DNA of 64,000 bases from Candidatus Thiosymbion ectosymbiont of Catanema sp. Cochon2018. Lineage in GTDB: Bacteria > Pseudomonadota > Gammaproteobacteria > Chromatiales > Chromatiaceae. Below are positions 9,181-18,314 of this stretch, in pieces. How positions within the stretch are numbered: the stretch's first letter is position 1; each line of letters begins with the position of its first letter. Location: positions 478,465 through 542,464 of the forward strand of contig WYCW01000003.1 in the NCBI GenBank assembly GCA_011392765.1, given 5' to 3'. Position numbers and translations under genes: made by a program. A model generated the notes under the pieces. That model ran no database searches and was not told the DNA's origin. It worked only from the letters and a program-made list of their open reading frames with translations.

Positions 9181-9333
9181 ATGATGCAACCAGCAAGCCA
9201 ACCAACCCTCTATGAGTCCCTGGAAGCTCTGCCGGAAGGAGTGACCGGGGAAATCCTGAACGGACAACTCTATACTCAATCACGGCCCTCCAAGCGTCAT
9301 GCCTACGTTGCTTCCCGTATTGATCGTTCGATA
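9181..9333 (+). pseudogene. Uma2-family (DUF820) nuclease-like gene, 5' fragment
   Basis: From ATG 9181 the frame reads TLYESLEALPEGVTGEILNG and then RHAYVASRI, typical of the first about 50 residues of Uma2-family proteins. Family members continue to about 180-200 aa. Here, after about codon 51, the frame simply becomes the antisense of the ERCC4 nuclease gene, so the rest is deleted. The junction coincides with the stop codon of the convergent nuclease gene. Confidence 0.65.
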
Positions 9334-10011
9334 TCACAAGTGAAAAATCACTTCGTCGGGGTTGCCGTAGGCAGGAGCGGCTTCTTCTACGGCCCAGCGG
9401 ATCGTCTCCGCGGTGGCCCGTCCGATGCCGCGCACCGACGCCAAAGCCTCCGCGTCGGCCTGTATGACCTCCTCCAGGCTCCCGAAGGTCTCCAACAGGC
9501 AGCGTGCCCGTTGTGGCCCTACTCCCGGCAATCCCTGAAGAACGCGAGCCTGAATCCGCGACTTGCCGCGGGGACGGCGGCCGGGGCGAGGCACCGCACC
9601 AGTAGCCGCCACGCGACCCTGGTGCGCTGCGAATAGCATGAGTTGCGCCGTCTCGGCCGCATCCCGAGAACGCAGTAAGGGAATGCCCAGATAGAGAGTC
9701 AGACCGATCAGGGCACCTTGAATGGCCTCGCGGCGCATTCCGGATGCGGCCAGGTCCGCCGCCGTCCCTTCCAGGATGAGTGCCTTCCGCAGCGGCGAGG
9801 CGGCCAGCCGGTGGGCCTGCCTGAACAGGCGTCCGTCCTTGATCGAGGTGACGAGATCGAGAAGCGTCTTGCGCTCGATGAGCAGGGCCTCGTCGATCAG
9901 GTAGTCGCCCAAGGGCAGGCGTTCGACGACCAGAGACACTTCCTCGTACTCGCGCAGACTATCGACCACGCCTCCGTTCCGCTCACGGTCGTCGGCAAGG
10001 ATCTCGATCAT
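9334..10011 (-). CDS. ERCC4-domain (XPF/Mus81-like) nuclease with helix-hairpin-helix tail
   Basis: A 225-aa protein from ATG 10011. Residues 1-130 form an ERCC4 nuclease fold: ILADDRERNGGVV, LVVERLPLGDYLID and LLIERKTLLDLVTSIKDGRL carry the D-x-RE and ERK-x3-D metal-site pattern of XPF/Mus81 nucleases. Residues about 165-225 hold tandem helix-hairpin-helix motifs (LQGLPGVGPQRARCLLETFG and VRGIGRATAETI), which bind branched DNA. The frame is open further upstream, but there another frame encodes an ATPase relic, so the short form is preferred. It is the last gene of a minus-strand series (12064 to 9334). It probably cuts branched or flap DNA. Confidence 0.82.
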   Translation of the reverse strand: MIEILADDRERNGGVVDSLREYEEVSLVVERLPLGDYLIDEALLIERKTLLDLVTSIKDGRLFRQAHRLAASPLRKALILEGTAADLAASGMRREAIQGALIGLTLYLGIPLLRSRDAAETAQLMLFAAHQGRVAATGAVPRPGRRPRGKSRIQARVLQGLPGVGPQRARCLLETFGSLEEVIQADAEALASVRGIGRATAETIRWAVEEAAPAYGNPDEVIFHL

Positions 10012-10030
10012 GGAGGAACTGACGCTGCGA

Positions 10031-10171
10031 TCATCTCTCCTGCCGCCCGTAGGCCATGCCCAACTCCATGGCCGTAGGGTAACCTCCCGGCGAGCCACGA
10101 TGGAGTAGATCGTTGGGAAAATCCCGAGGCACCTTGTCGATCTCGTCGATAAGCACCAGGGTATCGGTCTC
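10031..10171 (-). pseudogene. AAA/MoxR-like ATPase fragment (Walker B region)
   Basis: The reverse strand from 10171 reads ETDTLVLIDEIDKVPRDFPN and then DLLHRGSPGGYPTAMELGMA to TGA at 10033-10031. LVLIDEIDKVPRDFPNDLL is the Walker B segment of MoxR-like AAA ATPases. The Walker A part is absent and the next gene upstream begins within 30 bp, so the 5' part of the ATPase has been deleted. Confidence 0.6.
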
Positions 10172-10198
10172 GCATTCGTAAGCTGTCGGGATCGTTGG

Positions 10199-11248
10199 TC
10201 ATGGTACCCCCTTGCGCTCTGGATCGATCGGCAACTCGAAACGCTGTTGGTCGCGGTCGTCGCGGCCGCCCCGGTTGGGTGATACGGGCGAGACGCTCGT
10301 GCTCCGTGCCAGATCGCGGACGGTCCGGGCGGCGTGGGGAAGGACCAGTTCTCGGTCGGATTCCGATAGCTGACTGAGGGGATTCCTGGGGTCATTGAGT
10401 CCCTGGAATTGGGTGATCCATAAGCGATTCTCACGCATCAGCTTATGCAACTCCCTTTGAGCAGTTTCGGTCCATTGCACGCCGTTCCATTCCTCCAAGA
10501 GCTGCAGAAGAGACCCCCAGGAGGAGCGGCGCTCGGGAATCTGTCGGGCCTTCGCCAAGCTCTCGCCGACAGTTTGAACGAGGCGGATTTCTGTGGCTGG
10601 ATCGTGACCCGTGCGTTGCCACTGCCCGAGCAGTGCGGTCCGCATCATCGAGGCGGGAAAACGCTCAGCGCGCAGCGCATCTCGGATCAAGGCGAACCAT
10701 AGCTCCTGGTCGAGTGTCCCTAGGCCATCCACTGCGCGGACGAGGGCCAGATACTTATTGTCACCGGGCGGTGCCTGCTCTAGGATCGCCTTGAGGTTCT
10801 CACGCCAGAATCCGGGGTCGGGACGGGCCTTCCAGACCAGCAGCCAGAGGAGAGCATGGGCGCTCACCAAGAGCCGTTTTTCGTTGTCCCATTGAAAGTC
10901 TTCACGGTTATTCGGCAAGAAGTCCAGTCGGCCTAAGCCATCGGCCGGCGGGGTGACGCGCCAGGCCAATGCCACGATGCGACGGAACGGCTCATTATCT
11001 CCGCTCCACCAGGTCTCCTTCGCAACCTGCCAAACAGCATTCCAGAACCACCGACGCTGATTGTCGGTGAGTGTGGGATCACCGATCAGGGAAACCAGCA
11101 CATCCTCGTAATCTTCGATTCCGTGATACCGGTCGATGGGAGGCGGAGCCCTGTTCGTGTCGCCTCGTACCCTCGCCGCAACGTAATCCAACAGATGTTG
11201 CTCGTCGCGGAGGTCTGACGCCAAGTCCTGGGTGAGCGTGGTCGTCAT
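10199..11248 (-). CDS. Unknown protein, 349 aa, partner of the decayed ATPase
   Basis: No family is recognised. The protein is soluble, Trp- and Arg-rich (RRWFWNAVWQVAKETWWSGD) and predicted mostly helical, with no signal peptide or membrane segment. The C-terminus turns polar (RGGRDDRDQQRFELPIDPE) and stops 28 bp before an AAA-ATPase fragment, suggesting that it once preceded a complete MoxR-like ATPase gene. It follows the 11258-12064 gene after a 9-bp gap, so the two are likely co-transcribed and act together. MoxR-type ATPases often sit with accessory helical proteins in conflict or chaperone operons; assigning that role here is inference. Confidence 0.6.
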   Translation of the reverse strand: MTTTLTQDLASDLRDEQHLLDYVAARVRGDTNRAPPPIDRYHGIEDYEDVLVSLIGDPTLTDNQRRWFWNAVWQVAKETWWSGDNEPFRRIVALAWRVTPPADGLGRLDFLPNNREDFQWDNEKRLLVSAHALLWLLVWKARPDPGFWRENLKAILEQAPPGDNKYLALVRAVDGLGTLDQELWFALIRDALRAERFPASMMRTALLGQWQRTGHDPATEIRLVQTVGESLAKARQIPERRSSWGSLLQLLEEWNGVQWTETAQRELHKLMRENRLWITQFQGLNDPRNPLSQLSESDRELVLPHAARTVRDLARSTSVSPVSPNRGGRDDRDQQRFELPIDPERKGVP

Positions 11249-11257
11249 AAGATCGTC

Positions 11258-12064
11258 TTAAGGATTGTCTCCGTGATCGTTGCGGTTCGCTTCAATTCGA
11301 CGCTTATGGTAATCCCAAAACGCTTGCGGTGGTTCTTGCGGCATGTCGTGGGGGGTTACCAGCAACACGTCGAGTACGCGCTCGAAGTGCCCACCGTTAA
11401 CGATCCATTCCCGGAAACCGCGTTCGCCGGAGGCCAGCGATCGCGTCCAGCCATGATCAGGCACATCGGGAGCGGCGTCAAAGAACCAGGCCAATTCCGC
11501 ATCGGCCCAAGTTGGTTTACGCCGCAAGGAAAAATTCATCTCAAATAGCAGGTAACGGGTGTCGGGGAACTTTCCAAGTTCGTTGAATAGGCCCAGGCCC
11601 ATCAGAAATTGTGCAGTATCTTCCGTTTCGTCCAGAGTCCCGTGAAAAACCCAAAGCCGTGGGCGGTGCTCGAAGTCGTGTTCGCAAAGGTCGCCGAAAA
11701 GAGCGCACCTTGCTTCAGCCGAGAGGTGTTTATCAGCGAGAATCTCAAGATTGTGCGGTGTACCGAACCGGGTGATGGTTTTTTCGGCCGGCTCGATGCG
11801 CGCAAGGCATCCTGTACTTGGCAGCCACGTCAAGGGTAGAGCGCACTCTGTGAATGGTGGTATCCCCTCCGAGGAAACCTGTCCCGGAGAATTCTGGGTA
11901 GCGTCCAGGTTAAGCCACTTCGGGTGATTACTGAGACACTCCTTCAATTCGCTGCTTGAGTCGCGGTAGTTTTCGTACATCAGGGCTTGCTTTACCATCA
12001 GTACTTCCGTGAGATCGCCATCCTGGTATGCTTTGTGAATGGTATCGAGAAAGGTTTCTCCCAT
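11258..12064 (-). CDS. Unknown protein, 268 aa, first gene of the ATPase-associated pair
   Basis: Start taken at ATG 12064 (MGETFLDTIHKAYQDGDL), preceded by TTGGAAG eight bases upstream; an in-frame ATG at 12112 lacks a site. Early residues DTIHKAYQDGDLTEVLMVKQ and ECLSNHPKWLNL look helical. The middle contains ILADKHLSAEARCALFGDL and a WVFHGTLDETEDTAQFLMGL segment. No signal peptide or catalytic motif is recognised. It probably forms an operon with the next gene and the truncated ATPase. Function unknown. Confidence 0.6.
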   Translation of the reverse strand: MGETFLDTIHKAYQDGDLTEVLMVKQALMYENYRDSSSELKECLSNHPKWLNLDATQNSPGQVSSEGIPPFTECALPLTWLPSTGCLARIEPAEKTITRFGTPHNLEILADKHLSAEARCALFGDLCEHDFEHRPRLWVFHGTLDETEDTAQFLMGLGLFNELGKFPDTRYLLFEMNFSLRRKPTWADAELAWFFDAAPDVPDHGWTRSLASGERGFREWIVNGGHFERVLDVLLVTPHDMPQEPPQAFWDYHKRRIEANRNDHGDNP

Positions 12065-12153
12065 GCGATTACTTCCAATTGGTGGAACGGATTTGCAGCC
12101 ACACTCGGGCATTTTTCCCTGTATGTCAACGGATGACCGGTGGCGATACTGGC

Positions 12154-12228
12154 GGCGACCGCTTCTTCGGGCCCTACCCGAGCGCCTGGGCGGTGCGCGA
12201 GACTACGCAGTTGCTCCAGAATAGGTAA
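12154..12228 (+). pseudogene. uvrC-like 25-codon relic
   Basis: In frame with TAA at 12226-12228 the sequence reads GDRFFGPYPSAWAVRETTQL and LQNR. This matches the FGPYPSA-x-AVRET-LLQ pattern that follows the GIY-YIG domain of UvrC. Neither the preceding nuclease domain nor the rest of UvrC is present. Probably a recombination scar. The assignment rests on a short motif. Confidence 0.45.
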
Positions 12229-12305
12229 CATGAGGAACCGGGCGCTCTGCCGCACGCGGCCCGATTCTGGCTACAATAAATGGCTACGAGTGAGGAGGGG
12301 AACGG

Positions 12306-13328
12306 ATGGCGTCATTTTTGCAGGAGATGTTCTTGCGTTTCGGTGAGGCCATCAACGCTTGGGACGACGAGGAGGAGGAGACCACGGAGACGTCCTGCCG
12401 CGGCACCCCGGAGCTAGCGGTCGAGCACGTGGTGGACGAGACCTACAGCCGGTTGCGCTTTCTGTCCGGCTATTCCCGGCGTCTGAGAGAGCCGGTTGCG
12501 ACTACCCTTCGGCATATCGACGGGCTGGTCGAAGAGGTCCCCGGAGCCATTCTGTGTAGCCGGTCTGCGTTCTCCGAGGATCCACGGGTCAACGCCTTCT
12601 TCGCCGATCCCGACCACCTGCAAAAGGTATTCAGCCGGAGCGCGGAGGTCCGTGAGCTGCTGGATGCCGAGCCCGACGCCGAGGAGTGTTGGGCCCTTTT
12701 ATGCATGAGGAAAGAAGAGCACCGGCGGCTGGGGATGTCATTGATCGGCGATGCGGTGCGAAAAGAGGTCATGCAGACGGCGGTGAATTTCGTCGATCAC
12801 CAGGTCCTCTCTCCCGCCACCAGCGAGGTGGGGGCCAGGAGTTCGCTCAAGTGCTGCATCTTCAGCGGCTTGCTGGCGTATATCCGAAAACAGGCGCGGG
12901 ATGAGAAGATCAGGGTCATCGAGGCGGAGAATCGTCGCGACCTGCTCGTCGCCCGCCTGCACCGGAGTGTCTCCGAAAACGGCAGCGAGTCTCGCGCAGA
13001 GGTGCAACGGGAGATCGACGAGATCGAGAAAGTGCTTGCCCGGGAAATTCCCCGTTTGGCATCCCTGGAGTCCCGTCTCGAGCGCACGGTCGATGTCCTG
13101 GAGAATCCGGCTCGATACGTCAGCGGTCACCTGATCTCTATCCATCTGAGCCGTCTGGGGATCAAGCTGGACGGCAATGGGACCGATACCGGCAACGAGG
13201 TTCCGCTCTTCGAGATCCGGGTCGCGGGTCAGGGTGTCAGAATCGGGGCCCTGGTGCGTTTTCCCCGTGCCGAACTCCTGCCGCAGCAGGACTTAGCCCG
13301 CAAAGCCGATCTCTTCCTTACGCTTTGA
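12306..13328 (+). CDS. Conserved unknown cytoplasmic protein with coiled coil, 340 aa
   Basis: A strong GAGGAGGGG ribosome site lies 5 bp before ATG 12306. The protein has an acidic start (WDDEEEETTE) and a helical region with HIDGLVEEVPGAILCSRSAF and DPRVNAFFADPDHLQKVF. A clear coiled coil spans about residues 200-270 (RAEVQREIDEIEKVLAREIP), and the C-terminal half contains FEIRVAGQGVRIGALVRFPR. There is no signal peptide. The next small membrane-protein gene starts 15 bp after the stop codon, so the two probably form an operon. I do not recognise the family; it has the look of a lineage-conserved protein rather than a recent import, since GC and codon use match the core genes. Confidence 0.7.
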   Translation: MASFLQEMFLRFGEAINAWDDEEEETTETSCRGTPELAVEHVVDETYSRLRFLSGYSRRLREPVATTLRHIDGLVEEVPGAILCSRSAFSEDPRVNAFFADPDHLQKVFSRSAEVRELLDAEPDAEECWALLCMRKEEHRRLGMSLIGDAVRKEVMQTAVNFVDHQVLSPATSEVGARSSLKCCIFSGLLAYIRKQARDEKIRVIEAENRRDLLVARLHRSVSENGSESRAEVQREIDEIEKVLAREIPRLASLESRLERTVDVLENPARYVSGHLISIHLSRLGIKLDGNGTDTGNEVPLFEIRVAGQGVRIGALVRFPRAELLPQQDLARKADLFLTL

Positions 13329-13342
13329 GGCCTGACATAACC

Positions 13343-13525
13343 ATGACACCGGAAGAGGTTTTCTTTTTCATCGGTTCTGTTTTCGGCTTGTTTGGAATCC
13401 TGGCCATCGCCGTCGGTGTAGTGGTAGCGATCCTGATCGGAGAGGGAGAAATCAGGCTCATCGATACGCCGACCCTGCTCAAGGATACGGAGATCCCGCT
13501 CGGAGGGAGAAGAAAACATGAATAA
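13343..13525 (+). CDS. Small single-span membrane protein, 60 aa
   Basis: From ATG 13343, MTPEEVFFFIGSVFGLFGIL continues through one long hydrophobic helix (residues about 6-32) into a polar tail. Translational coupling with the coiled-coil gene 15 bp upstream is likely. It could be a membrane partner of that protein. No family recognised. Confidence 0.6.
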   Translation: MTPEEVFFFIGSVFGLFGILAIAVGVVVAILIGEGEIRLIDTPTLLKDTEIPLGGRRKHE

Positions 13526-13556
13526 GCCCGTCATACCCCGCATGACCGCCCAAGGT

Positions 13557-13640
13557 GGGTAGTGGGTAAGTTTCAAGTGAGGACGTCCAGCAGTCGATAG
13601 TCATTCTGAATTTCTACCACTTGAAAATTTACCACTACCC
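13557..13640. repeat. Inverted repeat between small membrane gene and manC
   Basis: GGGTAGTGGGTAAGTTTCAAGTG at 13557-13579 pairs with 13618-13640 (CACTTGAAAATTTACCACTACCC) with two mismatches around a 38-bp loop. It could act as a transcript-end hairpin for the upstream pair or be a tiny mobile repeat; it lacks a following T-run. Confidence 0.7.
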
Positions 13641-13727
13641 AAGGTGTAGTCGTCGTAATCCAAAGTACCCCTGAGCCGGACCGCCTGCCGGTATCCGGTC
13701 TTCCCGAGATTTGAGGGTCTTTACACC

Positions 13728-15215
13728 ATGTCGCTGCAACCCGTGATTCTCTCCGGCGGGTCCGGAACCCGGCTCTGGCCCCTGTCCCGGGAGGCGTACC
13801 CGAAGCAGTTCCTCCCCCTGACCGGCAAGTACACCATGCTCCAGGAAACCGTCAGGCGACTCTATGGGATCGAGACGGAGCATCCCCGGCAGGCCCTCGG
13901 TCTACTCGACCCCATCGTGGTTTGCAATGAGGCCCACCGATTTCTGGTAGCTGAGCAGCTCCGCCACCTGGACCGCCGACCTGCCGCCATTATTCTCGAG
14001 CCCGAGGGTCGCAACACAGCGCCGGCCCTCGAACTTGCGGCCGTGGCGGCCATCGACAAGGGCCAGGACCCGGTGCTGTTGGTGATGCCCGCCGACCACG
14101 ATATCCGTAACGGACATGGCTTCCGACAGGCAGTGGCGGACGGCTATGTCCTGGCCCGGCAGGGGGCTGTGATTACCTTCGGGATCGTCCCCGACCGGAC
14201 GGAGACGGGCTACGGCTACATCCGTCGGGGCGCCCGCTTTGCGGCTCAGGGGATCGGGGGCGAGGCTTATGTCCTTGAAACCTTTGTCGAGAAGCCGGAT
14301 GCGGCTACCGCTGAGGGCTATCTACGCAGCGGCGACTATCTTTGGAATAGTGGAATTTTCATGCTGAAGGCCTCGCTCTGGCAACGGCTGCTGGAGCGTT
14401 TCCGACCCGATATCGCCGCGGCCGGCGGAAAGTCGTACCACGGAGGCACGACGGAGGGAGACTTTCGATACCTGGATGCAGCGGCCTTCCACGCCTGTCC
14501 CAACGATTCCATCGACTATGGGGTCATGGAGCAGTTGACCGGGGACTCGTCGGCAGGAGAGGTATCCGCCCTCGTGCTACTGCTGGATGTAGGCTGGTCG
14601 GATGTGGGTGCGTGGTCCGCTTTATGGGAGGTAAGGGCGCAGGATGATGCCGGTAACGTGCTCGACGGCGATGCCTTCGTCCATGACGCACAGGGTAATT
14701 TACTGCTGGCCCAGCACCGCATGGTGGCGGCCGTGGGTGTTGCCGACCTGATTGTGGTGGAGACACCGGACGCGGTCCTGGTGGCGAATAAGGAATCGGC
14801 CCAGGATGTCAAGGCCGTGACCCAGTTCCTACAGCAGGAACAGCGCAGCGAGTATCGGCACCACCAGCGCATGCATCGGCCCTGGGGCAGCTTCGACTCC
14901 ATCGGATTCGGTGATCGCTATCAGGTCAAGCGCCTGACGGTAGCTCCGGGTCAATCCCAATCCCTGCAGATGCACCACCATCGGGCCGAGCACTGGATCG
15001 TGGTCTCGGGTACGGCGCGGGTCACGAACGACGAGAAGGTCTTCCTGCTCACGGAAAACGAGTCCACCTATATCCCTGTCGGCACCATCCACCGCCTGGA
15101 AAACCCAGGGACCATACCCCTGGAAATCATCGAGGTCCGGTCCGGAAGCTATCTCGGCGAAGACGACATCGTCCGTTTCGAAGACGCCTACAACCGCACG
15201 GAAAACGAGACCTGA
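13728..15215 (+). CDS. manC: Bifunctional mannose-1-phosphate guanylyltransferase / mannose-6-phosphate isomerase
   Basis: A 495-aa type II enzyme that makes GDP-mannose for surface polysaccharide. The N-terminal nucleotidyltransferase has the signature [20 protein letters not shown] and FVEKPD. A C-terminal cupin isomerase domain (about 370-480) has [17 protein letters not shown] with metal-binding histidines, and [15 protein letters not shown]. Length is normal for ManC/AlgA. ychF starts 1 bp after the stop codon. No other polysaccharide genes are in view. Confidence 0.95.
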   Translation: MSLQPVILSGGSGTRLWPLSREAYPKQFLPLTGKYTMLQETVRRLYGIETEHPRQALGLLDPIVVCNEAHRFLVAEQLRHLDRRPAAIILEPEGRNTAPALELAAVAAIDKGQDPVLLVMPADHDIRNGHGFRQAVADGYVLARQGAVITFGIVPDRTETGYGYIRRGARFAAQGIGGEAYVLETFVEKPDAATAEGYLRSGDYLWNSGIFMLKASLWQRLLERFRPDIAAAGGKSYHGGTTEGDFRYLDAAAFHACPNDSIDYGVMEQLTGDSSAGEVSALVLLLDVGWSDVGAWSALWEVRAQDDAGNVLDGDAFVHDAQGNLLLAQHRMVAAVGVADLIVVETPDAVLVANKESAQDVKAVTQFLQQEQRSEYRHHQRMHRPWGSFDSIGFGDRYQVKRLTVAPGQSQSLQMHHHRAEHWIVVSGTARVTNDEKVFLLTENESTYIPVGTIHRLENPGTIPLEIIEVRSGSYLGEDDIVRFEDAYNRTENET

Positions 15216-15216
15216 C

Positions 15217-16308
15217 ATGGGCTTCAAATGCGGGATCGTGGGCCTGCCGAACGTAGGCAAGTCGACCCTCTTCAATGCCTTAACCCAGGCGGCCATCGCC
15301 GCGGAGAATTACCCTTTCTGCACCATCGAGCCGAACCTGGGGGTGGTGCCCCTGCCCGATGCACGGCTCGATGAAATCGCCCGCATCGTCAAGCCCGCGA
15401 GCGTCATCCCCACCAGTATGCAGTTCTGGGATATCGCCGGCTTGGTGGCCGGAGCCTCCCAGGGTGAAGGATTGGGTAACCGGTTCCTGGCCAATATTCG
15501 GGAGACGGATGCCATCGCCCATGTGGTGCGCTGCTTTGAAGACGATGGCCTGGTCCATGTCTCGGGCACAGTAGACCCGGTACGCGACATCGAGACCGTC
15601 AACACGGAGCTGGCTCTGGCGGACCTGGAGTCGGTGGAGAAGGCCCTGGACCGACTTGCCCGTCAGGCCAAAACCGGAGACAAGCAGGTCTTGCCCCGCA
15701 AGGCCCTAGTGGGGCGACTGCGCGACCATCTGGATGCCGGCAGACCCGCGCGTTCTCTGGAACAGACCAGTGACGAACGGCGGCAACTGCGCGATCTGTT
15801 CCTGCTCACCGCCAAACCCGTGATGTACATCGCCAACCTGGACGAAGGCGGTTTCGGGGACAATCCCCTGCTGGGTACCGTACGCGGGCTTGCGCGGGAG
15901 GAAGGCGCCGAGACGGTGCCCGTATGCGCCGCCGTCGAGGCGGAGCTCCTGGATCTTCAGGCCGATGAGCGAGAAAGCTTCCTCGCCGATCTGGGGCTCG
16001 CGGAGCCGGGCCTGAACCGGGTGGTACAGGCGGGCTACCGATTGCTGGGCTTAGAAACCTTTTTTACTGCGGGCCCCAAGGAGGTGCGGGCCTGGACCAT
16101 TCCCCGCAATACCGGCGCGCCGCAGGCCGCCGGCGTCATCCACACCGATTTCGAGCGCGGCTTCATCCGCGCCGAGGTGGTCTCCTACGAGGATTTCGTC
16201 GCCTGCGGGGGTGAGCAGGGGGCCCGCGAGGCGGGCAAGCTGCGTTCGGAGGGCAAGGACTATATCATCCGGGACGGGGATGTGATCCATTTCCGGTTCA
16301 ACGTCTGA
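15217..16308 (+). CDS. ychF: Ribosome-associated ATPase YchF
   Basis: A 363-aa member of the Obg-related YchF/OLA1 family. The P-loop [18 protein letters not shown] is at residues about 6-23, the switch region contains [19 protein letters not shown], and a helical insertion follows. The C-terminal TGS domain ends with [19 protein letters not shown] and [16 protein letters not shown]. These proteins prefer ATP to GTP and bind the ribosome, with roles in stress responses. It starts one base after manC, so they are co-transcribed here. E. coli has pth next to ychF; no pth is found here. Confidence 0.97.
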   Translation: MGFKCGIVGLPNVGKSTLFNALTQAAIAAENYPFCTIEPNLGVVPLPDARLDEIARIVKPASVIPTSMQFWDIAGLVAGASQGEGLGNRFLANIRETDAIAHVVRCFEDDGLVHVSGTVDPVRDIETVNTELALADLESVEKALDRLARQAKTGDKQVLPRKALVGRLRDHLDAGRPARSLEQTSDERRQLRDLFLLTAKPVMYIANLDEGGFGDNPLLGTVRGLAREEGAETVPVCAAVEAELLDLQADERESFLADLGLAEPGLNRVVQAGYRLLGLETFFTAGPKEVRAWTIPRNTGAPQAAGVIHTDFERGFIRAEVVSYEDFVACGGEQGAREAGKLRSEGKDYIIRDGDVIHFRFNV

Positions 16309-16313
16309 CTCGA

Positions 16314-16378
16314 GGGCACTTTGAAAAATACGGTTTTCGTCAACCGATGAGTAAAAACACCCATTTTTCAAGGTGCCC
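16314..16378. repeat. Family A hairpin repeat, short copy
   Basis: GGGCACTTTGAAAAATACGGTTTTCGTC at the left edge is mirrored by AAAACACCCATTTTTCAAGGTGCCC at the right. It lies directly after ychF. Longer copies with the same ends are at 24781, 37623 and 40599. Confidence 0.85.
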
Positions 16379-16421
16379 TTGACGCCATGCTCCCCCACTA
16401 GCTATATTTTGCCCCCATCCT

Positions 16422-16498
16422 GGCTACGTAGCTCAGCAGGTTAGAGCGCGGCACTCATAATGCCGTTGTCGGTAGTTCGAGTCTACCCGTAGCCACCA
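16422..16498 (+). tRNA. tRNA-Met (CAT), elongator type
   Basis: A 77-nt cloverleaf with genomically encoded CCA. Acceptor GGCTACG pairs with CGTAGCC. The anticodon stem CGGCA/TGCCG encloses CTCATAA, giving anticodon CAT. The T arm GGTAG-TTCGAGT-CTACC is intact. The acceptor starts with a paired G-C, unlike initiator tRNA. Confidence 0.95.
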
Positions 16499-16735
16499 AA
16501 TACCCCAGAGCCCGTAACCCGTAGGATGCGGTGAGCCGCCAGGGATGGCGGCGAACCGCATCGAAAGGAAAACGTAACTATTCAACCCCCCCATCTTGCG
16601 CGGTGAAAACACAACCGGAAAAAACTACGAATCCCGCGAATCAGCGCGAATCCCTCTCCGAACCTGAGAAGCTGTCCGGTTAAAAGCAATCCTGAATGAT
16701 TTGGCGTTGTCCGGAGGGAAAAGATTCTTGCCTAA
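16499..16735. other. Repeat-filled spacer after tRNA-Met, no gene
   Basis: Contains a GTAGGATGCGGTGAGC...GCGAACCGCATCG inverted repeat (about 16520-16562), also seen inside the MITE at 31311-31701, and fragments of family E (ACTACGAATCCCGCGAAT). No coding frame is supported. Confidence 0.6.
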
Positions 16736-16881
16736 GAGGCTGTCTAAAAACTAACACATTGATTTAGAAATGAAAAATTCTTCGTGTCTTCGTGGCTTTG
16801 TGTGAGAAATGAAGAACATCACACAAAGGCACAAAGCCACAAAGGGGTACTAAGAGACTGTCTTTTTAGACAGGCTCTAAG
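16736..16881. mobile_element. Short MITE-like element with GAGGCTGTCTAAAAA ends (copy 2)
   Basis: Shares GAGGCTGTCTAAAAACTAAC and the next nine bases with the copy at 8907, and ends TTTTTAGACAGGCTCTAAG. The interior is an imperfect palindrome around CTTCGTGGCTTTGTGTGA...TCACACAAAGGCACAAAGCC. Confidence 0.7.
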
Positions 16882-16977
16882 ACCGGATGCCAGGTTCGTC
16901 CCAACCGTAGGCTGGGTTGAGGGACGAAACCCAGCGTTGCTGAGTGCTACGAGCTATTTTTAACCAGACAGCTCCTC

Positions 16978-17160
16978 GGTTCGGGATGAAAGATCCCTCC
17001 TTTCAGAAGGGTGTCACAAAAGTAGCGCAGGCGTCCTCGCCTGCATCGAGAAATGCAGGCGGGGACGCCTGCGCTACGTCCCACGGATGGGCTTTTGCGA
17101 CACCCTCTTTCAGTTCGGGACGAAAGGTCCCTCCTTTCGGTTCGGGATAACAATTTCACG
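16978..17160. repeat. Three nested inverted repeats
   Basis: The innermost GTAGCGCAGGCGTCC...GGACGCCTGCGCTAC (17022-17077) is a near-perfect stem. It is enclosed by AGGGTGTCACAAAA/TTTTGCGACACCCT (17009-17105). That in turn is enclosed by TCGGGATGAAAGATCCCTCC against TTCGGGACGAAAGGTCCCTCC motifs, which are also part of family E elements. The pattern fits successive insertion of small palindromic elements into one another. Confidence 0.7.
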
Positions 17161-17219
17161 TGGATTCGCGTGATTCGTAGTTTTTCCTTTTTTTGCTGAC
17201 CGGTAACGCTTAAAACTCG

Positions 17220-18098
17220 ATGGCATCGACCTACCCCTTCGAGCTCGATCGGCCCGAAGATTACGCGCTGTGGCGAGAGCGGAAGCTCGGTGAGTATCCG
17301 GCCCGGCTCGAAGACCTGATCGTAGAGATCCGTGACCCGCGCCGGCTGACAGCCGTCGAAGCCGAAGCCCTGCAGGCCCGTTGCCGCCGCGCCAACATGG
17401 CTATCTACGCGAGCCCCAGCGGCGATGATCCGGACAAGGAGATTCCCCGTCTGCTCGGCGCGCAGCTGGGTCTGATGCGCCTGGATCACAACCTGGGCGC
17501 GGACGAGGACGCCATCACCTCATTGACGGTCCGATCCGACGTCCTGCGCCAGGACTACATCCCCTACAGCAACCGTCCGCTCGCCTGGCATACCGATGGG
17601 TACTACAATACGCCGGATCGCTGGATCTACGGGACCTTACTGCATTGTGTCCGGCCGGCGGCGGCCGGCGGCGAGAACCATCTTCTGGACCACGAGATCG
17701 CGTATCTATTGCTGCGCGACCGGAACCCGGAATTCGTGCGCGCCCTCATGCACCCGCAGGCGATGACCATCCCGGCCAATCGGGTGGACGGACAAGTGTC
17801 GCGTCCGGAGCGCTCCGGACCCGTTTTTTCGGTGCACCCGGCAGGTCACTTACACATGCGCTATACGGACCGAACGCGCAGCATTCAGTGGCGGGACGAT
17901 CCCCTTACGACGGAGGCCGTCTCCTGCCTCAAAGGCATATTGCATGGCAGGACTGCCCGGCATTTCTCGGTCGGATTGGAGGCCGGTTGGGGCTTGGTGA
18001 ACAACAACACGCTGCACACCCGGACCGGATTCGAGGATGGCGAGCGCCCGCGCCTGCTCTACCGGGCACGCTACTACGATCGAATCTCCGATACCTGA
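17220..18098 (+). CDS. TauD/TfdA-like Fe(II)/2-oxoglutarate dioxygenase-fold protein
   Basis: A 292-aa soluble protein. The WHTDGYY motif supplies the H-x-D pair (His124, Asp126) and NNNTLHTRTGF supplies the distal His (about 266), with an Arg three residues later that could bind 2-oxoglutarate. The order and spacing fit the TauD/TfdA clan. Other conserved-looking parts are AAGGENHLLDHEIAYLLL and GLVNNN. No ribosome site is obvious before ATG 17220. The substrate is unknown. It stands alone among repeats with no transporter or pathway gene beside it, so the role cannot be inferred from context. Confidence 0.75.
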   Translation: MASTYPFELDRPEDYALWRERKLGEYPARLEDLIVEIRDPRRLTAVEAEALQARCRRANMAIYASPSGDDPDKEIPRLLGAQLGLMRLDHNLGADEDAITSLTVRSDVLRQDYIPYSNRPLAWHTDGYYNTPDRWIYGTLLHCVRPAAAGGENHLLDHEIAYLLLRDRNPEFVRALMHPQAMTIPANRVDGQVSRPERSGPVFSVHPAGHLHMRYTDRTRSIQWRDDPLTTEAVSCLKGILHGRTARHFSVGLEAGWGLVNNNTLHTRTGFEDGERPRLLYRARYYDRISDT

Positions 18099-18105
18099 TA
18101 GACTG

Positions 18106-18314
18106 GCGAGGCGTTGCCTCAGACCGACGAGGCGTGACCAACCGCACCGAAGAACCACGGATGGACACGGATAAACACGGATGTGATCCGTGTTTATCCG
18201 TGTCCATCCGTGGTTCAAAGGATTTGCGATTCCCGCCCAAGCAAGAGGCAGAAATGTTTTTGTGCAGCGCGCAAACTTGACTCATTGGTAAAGATGCAGG
18301 TCCCTCAAGGAATC
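18106..18314. repeat. Family B composite repeat (copy 1) with 31-bp perfect palindrome arms
   Basis: Arms at 18152-18182 and 18186-18216 (starting GAACCACGGATGGACACGGA) are exact reverse complements with a 3-nt loop. They are preceded by CAGACCGACGAGGCGTGACC and followed by TTCAAAGGATTTGCGATTCC and AACTTGACTCATTGGTAAAG. The same order recurs at 23640, 23895, 24348 and, inverted, at 30345. Confidence 0.85.
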
